24,423 bases of DNA from Gracilaria domingensis (GCA_022539475.1 VCMS01000002.1:1-24423); one strand, 5' to 3'. Shown: positions 1 through 10,520, counted from the stretch's first letter. Notes: generated from the sequence alone by a model not told the origin. Numbers and translations: made by a program.

Positions 1-956
1 GCCGGGCTGAGGGTTTTCATAACTACCATATGTTTTGTTTCAACTACCCCTCTGGTGCGTTTTCTTCCATAGATTTTATACTGAAGACATTTAGCATATA
101 GGAGCTGCTACAGCCCCCGTTCTCTAAACCTGTAGGATCATGTAGTAGTTGCTGATCAAAACCCATTTGTTTTTTTTAGTGTTCCGCAGAGAAATCCCTA
201 CACTATAATTCAGGGATTCCTATGATCGTTGAAGCCTTCTTTTGCTGTTTACGCAGCCCGTCAGAACGAACCAATTAATTTCGAATATTACGTAAAAAGC
301 CAGAGCCGATGGGCTCATGCTAGACGAATACCTCATCTACATCATCGGTGACTTTGTAATCTTCACCGAAACAAGAGTGGCGATATTTTAAGTAAGCTAC
401 CTACTGTCCATACTCTGTTTATCTGAGCTCATCGGCGCATTACCACTTCGTGCGTGAGAAGTGTTGAGGGCGCTTTCCGTAGTTCGTCCACGTGCTGCTC
501 TGAGAGTGTAAATAGTGTAGTTTGTCATAGTACACAACTTGTAGCAAACACATGTCGTGAGTTTTTTTTACTAGATGAGCATCTTTGGATAGAAAACTAG
601 TTGAGTCCTGTCTAAATGATGGTATATTGTGCCTTGCAACAAAAAAACTGTGAGTATCATCAAACTGGTGTTTTGGGAGGTTTGGAAACGCTGCAACACG
701 GTTTAAACTTTCGTCTGTGAACAGGTGGTTGTAGTGGCTTTAGACTTATGCGAGTAATCACTGCGCTCTCGAATTGTGCCTTTTTAAGAGCTTTCAATAC
801 TCGAGATAACTCTCATTGATGTATAGCGGCGTTGTTATATACGCTCTTTTTACCTCCCGCCAATCACGTGGCCAGCAGCGTCAACGTGTTGGCGGGCAGG
901 TGCACCGTAAGAAGTGCGGGAGTGTGGAGGAAGGTGTTTTTGGGAGGTCTCTGATG
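1..956. other. Intergenic region, no gene recognised
   Basis: No reading frame of convincing length or composition is seen on either strand. The sequence has mixed base composition with short A/T runs. The small open frames near the right edge continue into the repeat array and look like chance. Confidence 0.6.
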
Positions 957-1262
957 GTGCCAAAATTGGCCAGAACGTGCGCGTGGGGCGTGGGGGGGGG
1001 GTAAGGTGGGTTAGGGTGGCTACCCTAACACAACCGACCCCCCGTCCGCGGGCACTTTTGGCCGGTTCTAAAAAAATGTGCCTTTTTTATGCCTGCGGGC
1101 GGGGGTGGTCGGTCGTGTTAGGGTAGGTACCTACACACCGGACCCCCGCCGAGGGCCGTTTTGGCCGATTTTTTGAAAAAAATGTACGATTTTATGCCCG
1201 CGGCGGGGGGTCGTCGTGTTAGGGTACTACCCTAACACGACTGACCCCTCCACCCGCGGCAA
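957..1262. repeat. Tandem array of palindromes with TTAGGG/CCCTAA cores
   Basis: Three successive units, spaced 107 and 101 bp (TTAGGGT at 1011, 1118 and 1219), each hold an inverted pair of TTAGGG-like motifs. The third core is a perfect 23-bp palindrome, 1216-1238: GTGTTAGGGTA, one C, then its complement. The symmetry extends imperfectly on both sides through G-rich and C-rich arms of about 30 bp or more, and in the first unit out to TTTTGGCC-like flanks. Unit tails carry TTTTGGCCGATTTTTTGAAA-like sequence. It could be a decayed foldback element, a subtelomeric-type repeat or a recombination remnant. The symmetry is visible directly; the role is unknown. Confidence 0.75.
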
Positions 1263-1880
1263 CGTTTTCGCCTCATCTGGTAGCGTCCACAGACCTCCTA
1301 AAACACACACCGCACGCAACGCTAGCCAAAACGTAGCGCATGCTGTTCGAGCTGAAGCGGCCTCGCTGACGCGCGCGAGGGCGCGCATTCCGTGCGCGGC
1401 GCAACTCCGCGCGCGCTGTCTCGCCCGCCAGAGCTGTGCGTCGTCGATGTGAAGTGGCGCGCGACCCTCAATGTGCGCATGTTTGCGCCTTCAGTCTTTT
1501 ATGCGCGCTGTAGTGCATACAAATTGCGCTAGGCTCCTTAGCGCCTCCACCCCGCCGTGGCACTTCCGACCGTGGGATCGCCTGCCGTTGCCCGTCTCAC
1601 TGCACCTGCATACCCCGTACACGCTCCGTTTCGCTCAGGACCTCGGGCTTCCAGCCTCCGACTTCGCGCGCGCCACGTTCACCGTCCGCCGCATCCGCGT
1701 GAGTCGTCGTCGACGCCGCGTCTCGCGCCGATTTGCGTGCTGCTACTGCTGGCTGCCAGAGCCCTCGCGTGCCGTCGCTGCTGTAGGGAAGCAGCAAAAC
1801 CCGCAGCTATTCCAGTTTCTCTACCTCGGGCTCGGGAGCCCGGACCTTTCTTTCGGCACCCGAACGAGGCCATCGCCGCC
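1263..1880. other. GC- and CpG-rich stretch without a supported gene
   Basis: The stretch is strongly GC-rich, with runs such as GCGCGCGAGGGCGCGC near 1372. Several overlapping open frames on both strands (for example 1471-1884 and 1557-2069) arise from this composition. Their translations are rich in Arg, Ala, Pro and Ser, show no domain and lack consistent start contexts. A CpG-island-like promoter region for the decayed frames to the right is possible but unproven. Confidence 0.5.
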
Positions 1881-2513
1881 GTGACCCCGTCTCCGACGGG
1901 GTTTCATGCTGGGCACGATCATGATACGCGCAGCCGCACGGTCGCGACCGTGGTTCATCATGTCGGCGAGCCAGTCAAATTAAGGCGCTGTTCTACAACG
2001 ACATTGCCACCGATACGCAAAACTTCACGGCTACTTCGAGTGGATGGATACCGTGCGCGATTCGCATGACCTGCCATGGTATGGACTTCTTTTTGTGGAC
2101 CCGCCGAGGTTAGGCTTATGCATGGGATTGGCGCATACATTGTGGGGCTGGCATCATTATCGCACCTTTTCCAACTCTCGAACGCGAAATATTTCGTGGC
2201 CCATATGTACGTTTATGTGGTCGGACGACAAACAAGCAAATGAAAGCCTGACCCGATGGCGCGGATACCGCAGCTTTTCGAGGGCTGCTCGCTTGAGATG
2301 AACCCACCCGATTCGCGGTAAGTCCAGCTGCTCGTGGCAATCTTCACGTGGGCGTCCGCTATAACAGCGCCCACAAGCTGGCATACGTGCTTCAAGGTTT
2401 GGTGTGCAGCTGCCATTCTCTGGTGGAGGCTTCCTCGCATCCTGCTGAAACCGGCCATTTCTTTTGCCAATCATGACGGTTCATACGCCCGTAATTTTTT
2501 TTATTTTTTTTTT

Positions 2514-2609
<96 letters not shown>

Positions 2610-3585
2610 AATTTTTTTTTTTTTTTAATAAATTTAATTCAATGTCCGTCTCAGGTTGCCACACTTATCGATCGACTACTAATTCGCAGCAGTATGGCGC
2701 CGGTTCTGCTTCGGAACTACGGACGACCACCGTGGTCTGTGACAGCAACAACAGGCGGAAACAGCATCACAACAGCGCAGAGCGATAATTCCGCGCGCTA
2801 CGGCGCCCAGCTTCAATGGTAGCTTCAGTGGTGTAGCAATGAAGCCACGCCCTGCTCGCCTCCGCATCGCACCGATCTGAACCCACCGCGCGCATGCAAC
2901 CGCAGAGAGGACGCCACCTTCGTCGATCTCAAGGCTCCTTCAGACCTGCAGGTGTACGAGGTGTACAACTCTATGACGTCCAATTTTCAAGGGCTCGGCG
3001 ACGAGAATGCGCAAGAAAGAAGTTCGACTGGAGGGTGTGCGCCAAATCATTGCGCACTCCTCGCGAGATGGAGAACAAAAGGGCGACAGTGGCAGTTGGT
3101 GGGCCGTTTTGAAACCTCTTAAGGCTACTGCGGCGACTTGTCGCGTCTTCGGGCAGGTTTTCTAGCCAGTTGCAAGGCTTCATAACTCGCGGCGTGCGCT
3201 TAAGTAGAAGACGCATAACATTTCTGATTCGCATGATGATCTGAACGGGAGTTGGTGGATCATCAGAGAGCATCACCGAGCAGTCTCCTGGCGGAAGTGG
3301 TACCCTTATCATGTTCGTAATCATTCAAGCGCTTTTGAGAGTTGGCGTATACCATGTCAATAAGATGTCGTTGGCCGTGCGGAAGTGCTCGAATGGTCTA
3401 CACCACGAGAAAAATCTTACTGCCAGCCTTTGGGCGACATATTGGCACGTCGAGGGAAACAGATTATCCTGAAAGCCGTCACTGATGCACTCTATCGTCG
3501 TCATCAGAATGTGGTCGCCGGTTCCGAGTTCAGACCATTAGCTTTCTGTTCTTCTTTTATACACATGCACCCCGGGTGATGATGC
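1881..3585 (+). other. Broken, unassigned coding-like stretches
   Basis: Several short plus-strand stretches read like protein but keep changing frame. About 1980-2035 gives a stretch containing KALFYNDIATDTQNF. The next frame, from about 2030, gives GYFEWMDTVRDSHDLPWYGL. Near 2335-2470 a third frame contains GVRYNSAHKLAYVLQGL, and near 2905-3015 one contains DLQVYEVYNSMTSNFQGL. The poly(T) tract at 2494-2636 interrupts the series. These pieces may belong to one old gene broken by indels, or may be chance frames. I do not recognise the family and assign no function. The frequent frame changes resemble the nearby ECM29 pseudogene. Confidence 0.25.
2494..2636. repeat. Long poly(T) tract
   Basis: A nearly pure T tract contains one uninterrupted run of about 82 T (2521-2602). 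A block of nine A follows, then 15 more T, then an AT-rich tail, and shorter T runs precede it. On the minus strand it reads as poly(A), as would be left by a retroposed transcript, but no retroposon body is recognisable beside it. The length is probably imprecise, because assemblies handle such runs badly. Confidence 0.85.
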
Positions 3586-4108
3586 AGAGTTAACGCGCTT
3601 TCATTCGGCATGAACAGATGAACACATGCGTCTGGTGCTCACCCAAGGTCTCAAGCACAGCATCCCCCAACGAGTAACTACCGACGCGTACACCGTACGC
3701 ATGTAAGGCGATTACAACTAGCTTCAGTTGCGTTCAAAGCTTACTTGGATTACCTAGAATGAGCTAAAAGGGACTGCGCTTCCAAGTGAGTGGCGCGCGA
3801 TTGAGTTATTCATAGTCGTTGGACGGTCACAGGTAGATACGTAAACACACAGATTAGCCGAACCTCTTTGCCTAACTGCCTAAGCTCTACTTTTCAACCT
3901 CAAAAGCCCCAGCCTAAACTATGATCACGAATGCCAACGCCGTGCATAGTTTAATTGCAACGAATCGCACCCAAGGCTCGGAATCTTCGTTCCGAGACCT
4001 CTGGATCGCAATTAGCGTGTCTTCTACAATCACACCCTTCATTGCCGTAGAATCCTTGAAACGTTGACCAAGTGATCAAGAATTGTTAACCCACTATTTC
4101 TTAGCACT
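3586..4108. other. Gene-free stretch with small hairpins, downstream of the ECM29 pseudogene
   Basis: No coding frame is supported. A perfect 9-bp inverted repeat (3915-3923 with 3945-3953) is followed by a second structure: a perfect 7-bp stem 3977-3983/3990-3996 with loop TCTTCG, nested inside a 6-bp outer pairing (3953-3958 with 4008-4013). It lies just past the 3' end of the minus-strand pseudogene, so it could be remnant 3' UTR structure. Confidence 0.4.
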
Positions 4109-7100
4109 TTATACTTGGGTTCGTGATGCCGTTTTGCTGAGGTTTACTAATCGTTTAATCAATGCCTCAGTGCGCTCCAGGGAGTTTCTAAATTGCAGTT
4201 CATGTTTGGAGAAACGTTCGGACAACTTCTCAATGGCTTGAAGTACAGTTAGTCGAATGTCCAATCGTTCTGCATCAATTCTTCAAACACACACAGCAAT
4301 TAAGTACGTGTTCTTCTAGCTTCTCAACGCCCGCCACCCTGTGATTGAAGATTGCAGGCACTGAATCGCTGCTTTGCACAATAGCTTTTGCGACTTTCGC
4401 GCTTTGTTCCAAGCATCAACAGCATCTGCATCAGACCCAGTTTCCCACACCATCTGTGACACATTTGGTACGCTAGCGTTTACATCCGACGAGTTTGGAG
4501 ACACGAGCTCTGACAAGTGGTCCTGACTTTCTCGTACATGCAACGGTTTCTCGGGTGTTAACCAGCACCTTCCTCGCCGCATCAATTGCTGCAATTCGAT
4601 AATCCTTCTTCCCTCGATCAGATTCGGACAGCACAGGCTGCACAACAGCTACGCTCCCTCCGCACGACTCCCACAAAGATGCGCTTGAACAGAAATCTGC
4701 CAAAGACCCAATGGCCTCAATTGCAACATGCTGTCCTTTCCAAATATGACCTGGAAGCACCGCTAACAACGTTTTTGCGCTTCGCGACATGTACTGTACA
4801 TCGACAATGTCATTTGAAGCGTTGTGAGGTCCCTAGCGTGGCTGCGGCGTTCCTTTTCACGCGGTACTGAGCAGAAGTAGATAGCCGTTGCTCACATATT
4901 TCAACAATCGCCTTTGCGTACAAACGAAGCCCGGCCTGAGTACTTGGCGCACCTTTATTCCAGGCGTCTTTCCAGTTCTTGCTGTCATCTCCTCCGTCGT
5001 CGTCTGTTTCAGGGCGCCCCATGTATGCGAAGGGCCGTATAGAGCTTGCGTGCTGCTGGGTCGTATCGGGCGCCATCCGACACAACCAGCAGCGAGAGAC
5101 GAGGCAAGCGCGCGATCCCGAGGATACTCCGATTGGCCTTCTTGCTAATTTTGTTTGCAATACTTTGCAACTTCATCGACGCGGCACAACTTTGAACCTC
5201 TGCCAGCGGCCTTACACCATGCCTTTCGAAACATTGCGTTGCGCTCCATGCCGCAGCGCTTGCCGCTGAAAACTGCAGCTTTGCAGCATATGGTTCCATG
5301 ACCACTGCTCTGGATTGCAGAACGCTCGACATCAACCTTGCCGTCGCTGCACGCGTAGGAATTCCCACTCCTACGCGAGCCAATCGTGCCAGATTCGGAA
5401 CCACCTCCGCCGCGATTGTCTCGTCAACTTGCCTATGAGCCTTTCAATCGACTCGATCAAAGAGGACGAGGACATACTCGATGCAGTGACCAGAGCGTTT
5501 TGCAGCTCCTCCGGTGAGGCTACATGATACTCCGCGTAGTTTAAGATTTGCGGCTCGAGCTCTGTCGCAACGTCCAACAGATTCGCGATCAAATCCGGCA
5601 CAGACGACCGCAAGGCCGTTCTCCATGTCGTGTGATCTCGGACAGAGTCTTTGACACGAGCGCTCTCACCTCCTCGGCGCTGTGTGTGAAGGACGTCATA
5701 AGCACAGACAGTACAACGTCAACGGCTTGAGCCGATTCCTCTTCACCCAAATAGTTTGGATTACGTAGATATATCGAAAGTTCCGAGAGTGCCCTTCCAG
5801 TGCCTTGAGCACTCTTTCGCACACTTTCCTTCATATCATCCATAGCCCTCAGTGTGTAGTACCAGAAATCCTTTAAAGAGTCCTTCACCTCCTCCCATGT
5901 GCGGGAGGCAAGAACGTCGCGAAGCGCAGCGCACCCCGCTTCTCGCGAACGCCATTGCCGGGAAACGATTGACTTGATGCAGTGGTCCGTCACTGCAAGC
6001 AAGTTCGCCTTGATCGCCTCGGCCACTGAGCCGTGACCAGAAGCCTTGACTACCGCGGATATAATTGAGCGCATAGCAATGCGAACGCTCTATATCGGGT
6101 GATGGCAGTACACATACAAGCGCAGCAAAAGACTCTTCACGTGCAGTGGAAGCTGTTCGGCGGCGATATCATTATTCAAGAGGGAACTGCCAATGCTGCG
6201 CGCTTGCGACTGTTCCAGGTTGACCTATGTCTTGAGCCGGACTACAGAGCTCCTCGTTGGTACCAGAGCGCGCGCCAGCCGTGTTTGATTCCACTTCCAC
6301 GCCGCTGAACTCGAGAAACACTCCTTGATTGCCCGGGACGATCACCGCAGCCCGCTCGCCGGCGGTCAGAGACCGGACGAGGTTTCCAACAATATCTTGC
6401 TGACCCTTGGGGGGAAGTATACGATATTGGAGAGCGCGTCGCAGCAGACGGCGACGAGAAGCGCACAAATACATCTCCCAAGGCAGACTGGGGGGCAATG
6501 AGCGAGAACAAGTCTTGCAGCTCATGCCGTAGCGCGCGTGCCACCTGCTCGCCCAGCGAGGGCGCGTTCGAAGCCAGCAGCACCACCGCCAGCGCGGCTG
6601 CAGCAGCCGCTGCTGCGCGGTGCTCAGCGCGGCTCGCAGCGCGTGCAACGCGTCCGCGTCGGCGCGCAACAGCACGTGCAGATTGGCGGCGGGCAGCAGC
6701 TGCAACCGGCGTGCCGGCGCGAGCTGCTGCACTAGGCAGCGCAGCGCAAACAGCAGATATGCCGCCACGGAGCAGCTACGCGGCTAGTGGCGCTCGCAAT
6801 GCGCTCCGTACAGTGCGATAATGGGCGCAAGCGGCGCGGGTGGCTCCGCGCGCCAGCGCGGCGTGGCGCGCGAGTTTGCGCCGGCGCATCCCGGCAGCGG
6901 CGAGTTGCATGACGCGTGGGCTGGCGTTGGAGGCGGCGAGGACTTCGATAAGGCGCGCGTGCGTGTCAGCTAAGGAGAAGATGTCTTCAGCCCAGTGTAC
7001 GGCGGTGGCGCACGCCGGCTCTCACAGCGGGCGCGCGTCGAGCATGGCGGGCATGAGCGCGCCAAGCGCGGCGGCGCGAAATGGCGACGAGTCGCGCGTG

Positions 7101-7420
7101 CTCGGCGACACGAAAAGCGACAGCGTGACCAGCGCCTACTCGGCGGCGGTGGGCACGGGCGGCGGGGGCGCCAGCGCGCTCGCGCTGGAGGAGAAGCGCG
7201 GGGCGGCTGTAGGGTCGGCCAGCAGCAGCGACGGGATGCGCAGCGCTAGGTAGAACAGCGCGGTGTAGCCGATGGCGCGCAGCGCGTCGCGGAGGAGCGG
7301 CGCGCCTTTGGTGCAGGCACCCACCGCACGCGGCAGCGGACGGCGTAGAGAGCGTTGTGACCAGCGCCGGTAGCAGGCGCGCCAGGACGTGAGCTGAGAA
7401 GAGTAGCGAAATAGAAATAA
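4109..7420 (-). pseudogene. ECM29: ECM29 (proteasome adapter and scaffold) pseudogene, N-terminally incomplete
   Basis: Ecm29 is a HEAT-repeat protein that links the 20S core to the 19S regulator of the 26S proteasome and checks assembly. The best block (5589-6090) contains SRQWRSREAGCAALRDVL, close to the conserved Ecm29 SRQWRVREASCAAL region, followed by RAMDDMKESVRKSA. Further blocks in order are ELEPQILNYAEYH (about 5560), LARVGVGIPTRAATARL (about 5380), YMGRPETD...NKGAPSTQAGLRLYAKAIVEI (about 5030-4890) and LLAVLPGHIWKG (about 4760). A C-terminal stretch of about 57 codons ends in TAA at 4109-4111. Upstream, 6400-6170 matches the GQPD-type region, and 7020-6850 matches the VHWAxxIF...ARLIEVLAAS HEAT region. 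In-frame stops lie at 7136-7138 (TAG), 7022-7024 (TGA) and 6090-6092 (TAG), with at least seven frame changes. Roughly the first quarter or more of a normal protein of about 1800 residues is absent. Family assignment is from remembered conservation, not a search. Confidence 0.85.
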
Positions 7421-7715
7421 ATGACGTGGAACTGGTCCAAATCATAATTGCGTTGTATGATCTGGGTCCAATGGAGACCATATTTCGTCATCATTATCTC
7501 TGCTGCTACATTTTGTACCAATAACGATCCATAGAATACAATACGGCAAGGCATCCAAATGGCCACTGTACTGTACACGCCCATTATACGGCCAATTAAA
7601 TCTATTTTGGAAATAATTACGGCCACTAATCGGCCATTTATAGCCCGAAATTGATGTTCATATGGGCGAAGTCTTGAAGAGAGCTAAGGAGCGCGCATGA
7701 TGCCCGGTTGGTTGG
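7421..7715. other. AT-richer gap between two divergent pseudogenes
   Basis: This gap is visibly more AT-rich than the GC-rich ECM29 exon to its left and the SPT frame to its right. It contains repeated CGGCCA/GGCCAAT-like words near 7590-7640 and a TGGTTGGTTGGTT run at about 7708-7720. Neither the N-terminus of Ecm29 nor the N-terminal region of LCB2 is recognisable here, although an intact divergent pair would place both nearby. The minus-strand frame across it (7246-7626) shows no similarity I can name. Confidence 0.45.
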
Positions 7716-8818
7716 TTGGTTCATCCAGCGTACACGCCCATTCAGGCCGATGTCACTCCCGCGGCCGAGCATTCTTCCATGTCTCCGGACCCTACTGCCA
7801 GGGTTACGAGGTTTCGTAACTTGGGCAGGTGCAATTACCTGGGGTATGCTGAGGTTCTTGAAAGTGTTCACTCGTACGTCACCGATGTCTTAGATCAGTG
7901 TGGTGTCGCTTCGTGCAATGTGTCTGTGTCTACGGGGCGCTCTGAGCTTGTACGCAAGCTGGAGCGCACGGTCGCCAAAGATTTTGGTAAGAAAGATGCC
8001 ATCGTGGTTGGCACCGTCCTTACCACCAACTGGCAGATCATCCCAGCTATTGTGGGTAGGGGCGATCTCGCCATCTCCGGCCTGATGAATGACGCGTCTG
8101 TCATGGTCGACGGTCGCTCATTCGGCGCCAGGATTCGCGTGTTTGAACATAATTTGGCAGAATCGTAGGAAAGTAATATTCTTGTTGGCATTGCTACGGG
8201 ATACCCTGACAAGAGCCCTCTGTGGAAACGAATCATGCCGGTTGTCGAGAGTATGTACTCAGTGGAAGGTCAGATGTGCAATCTTTGCCAGGTTGTCGCA
8301 GTCAAAAATAAGAATGATGCCTGCTTATACGTGGATGAGGCGCATTCCATTGGCGCCCTTGGACCGACCAAACGAGGTGTTTCGGGGCATCATCACTATG
8401 ATAGTGTAGATACGCGTAGTATTGATATTATGATACGTACCTTCACTAAATCGTTCAGGACCGTTGGAGGTTACTTCTCTTCCGAATCTGCTCTAACTGA
8501 ACGTATTTTCGTGCTTTCTCCAGCTTCTCTCTATGCGTCGGCATCGTGTCCTCCGAAATCGTTGCAGCAGGTGCATTCGAAGAGGTTAGGACTGAAATAA
8601 AGGACGAAAGTGGATCTGTATCATTCGGGAAGATGAAGGAAGCGTTCCCAAGCTTCTGTGGTGGATGCCGTGCGGATGTTTACGGGGTAACCGACACGGG
8701 AGTGATGACTGCGTACATCGCGCGATGGAGCAACTGCGAGTTGGTGGCAATGAAGCCGAGCCTGACGCTGCTGCGGGAACAGTACCGACACGAAAGGCAT
8801 CATCTCCAACAGGGCTAG
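7716..8818 (+). pseudogene. LCB2: Serine palmitoyltransferase subunit 2 (LCB2/SPTLC2-like) pseudogene
   Basis: LCB2 is the PLP-binding subunit of the ER enzyme that condenses serine with palmitoyl-CoA, the first step of sphingolipid synthesis. The frame from 7716 reads NLGRCNYLGYAEVLES, then SVSTGRSELVRKLERTVAKD, then IIPAIVGRGDLAISGLMND. After an in-frame TAG at 8166-8168 the same frame continues VESMYSVEGQMCNL, LYVDEAHSIGALGPT and RTFTKSFRTVGGYF. The last of these includes the FTKSF lysine that forms the PLP Schiff base. The frame ends at TAA 8598-8600, and similarity moves to another frame (about 8546-8760, YGVTDTGVMTAYI), then fades. There is no ATG at the left edge, and about 100 or more N-terminal residues and most of the C-terminal domain are missing. 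Changes at conserved sites (GLMND for a usual LNHAS) also suggest decay. No introns are evident. Confidence 0.88.
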
Positions 8819-9422
8819 TTTGGCGAGAGGATGAAACTGTTCTGGGGTGTGATGAGCGCGCTGCCAATGGTTGTGGCGTCCAACGCGCGGGAGGCGGAGG
8901 GCGCGAAGACGGCACCGGCGATGTGCCGTGAGTACATGGTCGGGCTGTACCTGGAAGCGGCGGGACGCACGACGAAATCGGTAGGCGACAGCGAGTGATA
9001 GGTGCAGTCGGCGGGTCTCTTCTCGCGGCAAAGAGCGCAAAGTAAATAAAATTTGCTTCTAGAATTCTAAGGTGGGGAGCCATGATAGATGAGAATGAAT
9101 AGCAGGGTGGTTGACATGAGATGAGTTGCGACTTGCATCGCCACTTGGGAGAAAATGGAAACGCAAACTAGCACGAGCGCAGATTTGAGAGAGGGTCGCG
9201 GAAAAGAGTGGATGGGGTGGTGCGGCGAAGTAGAACCTCTACAAAAACTAAGAGACCCAAGAATTAAACTGCGCGAGATGGAATTCAATATTCCAAAATT
9301 TCTTAATTTTTTGAGTGCCAGCCTCTGCCACCCCCTCGCGCGCCCCAAATAGCCCAAAAACTAGCTTAGTTTCCAAAGCGAACAGACTATATTCCACTTT
9401 GCAGAACACAGACGAAGGGAAA
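8819..9422. other. Intergenic region between the SPT pseudogene and the transposon ORFs
   Basis: An ATG frame of 55 codons (8831-8998) begins with a hydrophobic MKLFWGVMSALPMVV stretch but matches nothing I know and is not called as a gene. AATAAA occurs at 9045-9050 and could be an old poly(A) signal for the plus strand. The open frame before 9423 has only a GTG start. The left end of the DNA transposon should lie in or near this stretch, but I found no terminal inverted repeat against 14545-15250. Confidence 0.4.
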
Positions 9423-10520
9423 ATGACGAGAAGTCGTGAGAACCCTAGTATATTAAGATCGTCACGTCCATCCCTGTCTTCTAGAACTGGGGCCGCTATG
9501 AATCGTATCATGCCTCGCAATGGGTCCGGACAAGGGAGAAAGACAATAAGAAATCGAGAGACAACTGATAGACGAGTTACTTTTCGACCTTCCCCTCTTT
9601 CCAGAGCGGGGGCCGTTGCAGCTCGTACGAGGCCCAATTCATCTGATATACCATGCCATGGAGGAGGACAGACGCGGGAGTTGGAGCTCGAAGCCGTGCC
9701 AAGGGTGGACACAGAACGCCTGCAGCCTCTCGTGGCTAAGGCTATGGCACATGAGGATAGTTCCGATAACGAAATAACACCGAATCCTGCGGCATTACCG
9801 GGGCCTGTCGCCGAAGAAGCTAGGGAAATAACGGAAGATATCCAAACTGGTGTGAATTCAAGCTCTATGAACAGACCTGATCTTTTAAATGAACTGAATT
9901 GCTTGAAAGAAAAGGTTAAGACGCTACAAGAGGACTTGATGGTTCGGGGAATTCTAGTGAAGGTCGCCCAAGAGCAGAGTACGGCTTTGAAAAAGAGGCT
10001 TGAAGAGAAGGATCTAGTCATTGAAGGGCTAAGAGGGGCACTGAAACAGGAGGGAGATAGGAGTACACGTGCTGGTGAACCTGGGCAGACAGGTCGAAAG
10101 AAGCATAAAATTGAGGTGTGCGACGAGTTTCGAGGGGTTGCTCGAGCAGTGTATCACAACATGCTGACGTGGGCAAGGAGAGAAACAAGTGAGCTATGGC
10201 TCGAAGGTGAGTTGCTCAACCGAAATTGGGGTAACCGTGCCGAGAAGGTGGAAGACGCAACTGAGAGTGGGGAAGGGCTTATTGAGCCGGAGGAAGGTGG
10301 TTCATACATGGTTCCTAAAAACCCCGTGGAGCTCTTGGGCAGTTTTGGCATGTTCACACCGTCGGTAGAGGGGAGGCCAGATGCTTTGCTGAAGAAAATG
10401 GTTGAAAGCGAGTTGAAGGAGTTGAGCTGGGAAGTATTAGAAAAGCATCTCTTACCTACAGGTGTATACTGGAACTTTGTGCAGATATGTGCCTTAGGCA
10501 GAGAATGCGGCAGACCATGA
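9423..10520 (+). CDS. Coiled-coil protein of unknown function, transposon partner ORF (first part)
   Basis: The frame is open from 9315, but the first ATG is at 9423 (context GGGAAAATGA), giving 365 residues. The N-terminal third is basic and Ser/Arg-rich and contains an imperfect internal duplication: RPSLSSRTGAAMNRIMPRN resembles RPSPLSRAGAVAARTRPNS about 40 residues later. Residues about 152-212 form a strongly predicted coiled coil (LNELNCLKEKVKTLQEDL, then ALKKRLEEKDLVIEGL). A short basic patch, GRKKHK, and an apparently folded helical region with Trp residues follow. It is not a transposase family I recognise. The last 114 nt overlap an open frame that continues as the next ORF, so both may encode one protein of about 640 residues. 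A role as a DNA-binding or regulatory partner of the transposase is inference from position. Confidence 0.6.
   Translation: MTRSRENPSILRSSRPSLSSRTGAAMNRIMPRNGSGQGRKTIRNRETTDRRVTFRPSPLSRAGAVAARTRPNSSDIPCHGGGQTRELELEAVPRVDTERLQPLVAKAMAHEDSSDNEITPNPAALPGPVAEEAREITEDIQTGVNSSSMNRPDLLNELNCLKEKVKTLQEDLMVRGILVKVAQEQSTALKKRLEEKDLVIEGLRGALKQEGDRSTRAGEPGQTGRKKHKIEVCDEFRGVARAVYHNMLTWARRETSELWLEGELLNRNWGNRAEKVEDATESGEGLIEPEEGGSYMVPKNPVELLGSFGMFTPSVEGRPDALLKKMVESELKELSWEVLEKHLLPTGVYWNFVQICALGRECGRP

Noticed and set aside
1471..2069. Overlapping 137- and 170-codon frames in the GC-rich block
   Set aside because: Open because of high GC; compositionally biased translations with no domain, and mutual overlap in different frames.
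6498..7253. Plus-strand Ala/Arg-rich frames opposite the ECM29 remnant
   Set aside because: Shadows of the GC-rich minus-strand ECM29 sequence.
4109..8600. A variant genetic code, because several in-frame stops in ECM29 and LCB2 are TAG
   Set aside because: One of the stops is TGA, many frameshifts are also present, and the intact 779-codon ORF ends at TAG, so pseudogene decay explains the data more simply.
8831..8998. 55-codon ORF with a signal-peptide-like N-terminus
   Set aside because: Too short, overlaps the fading end of the SPT remnant, and no similarity or regulatory support is seen.
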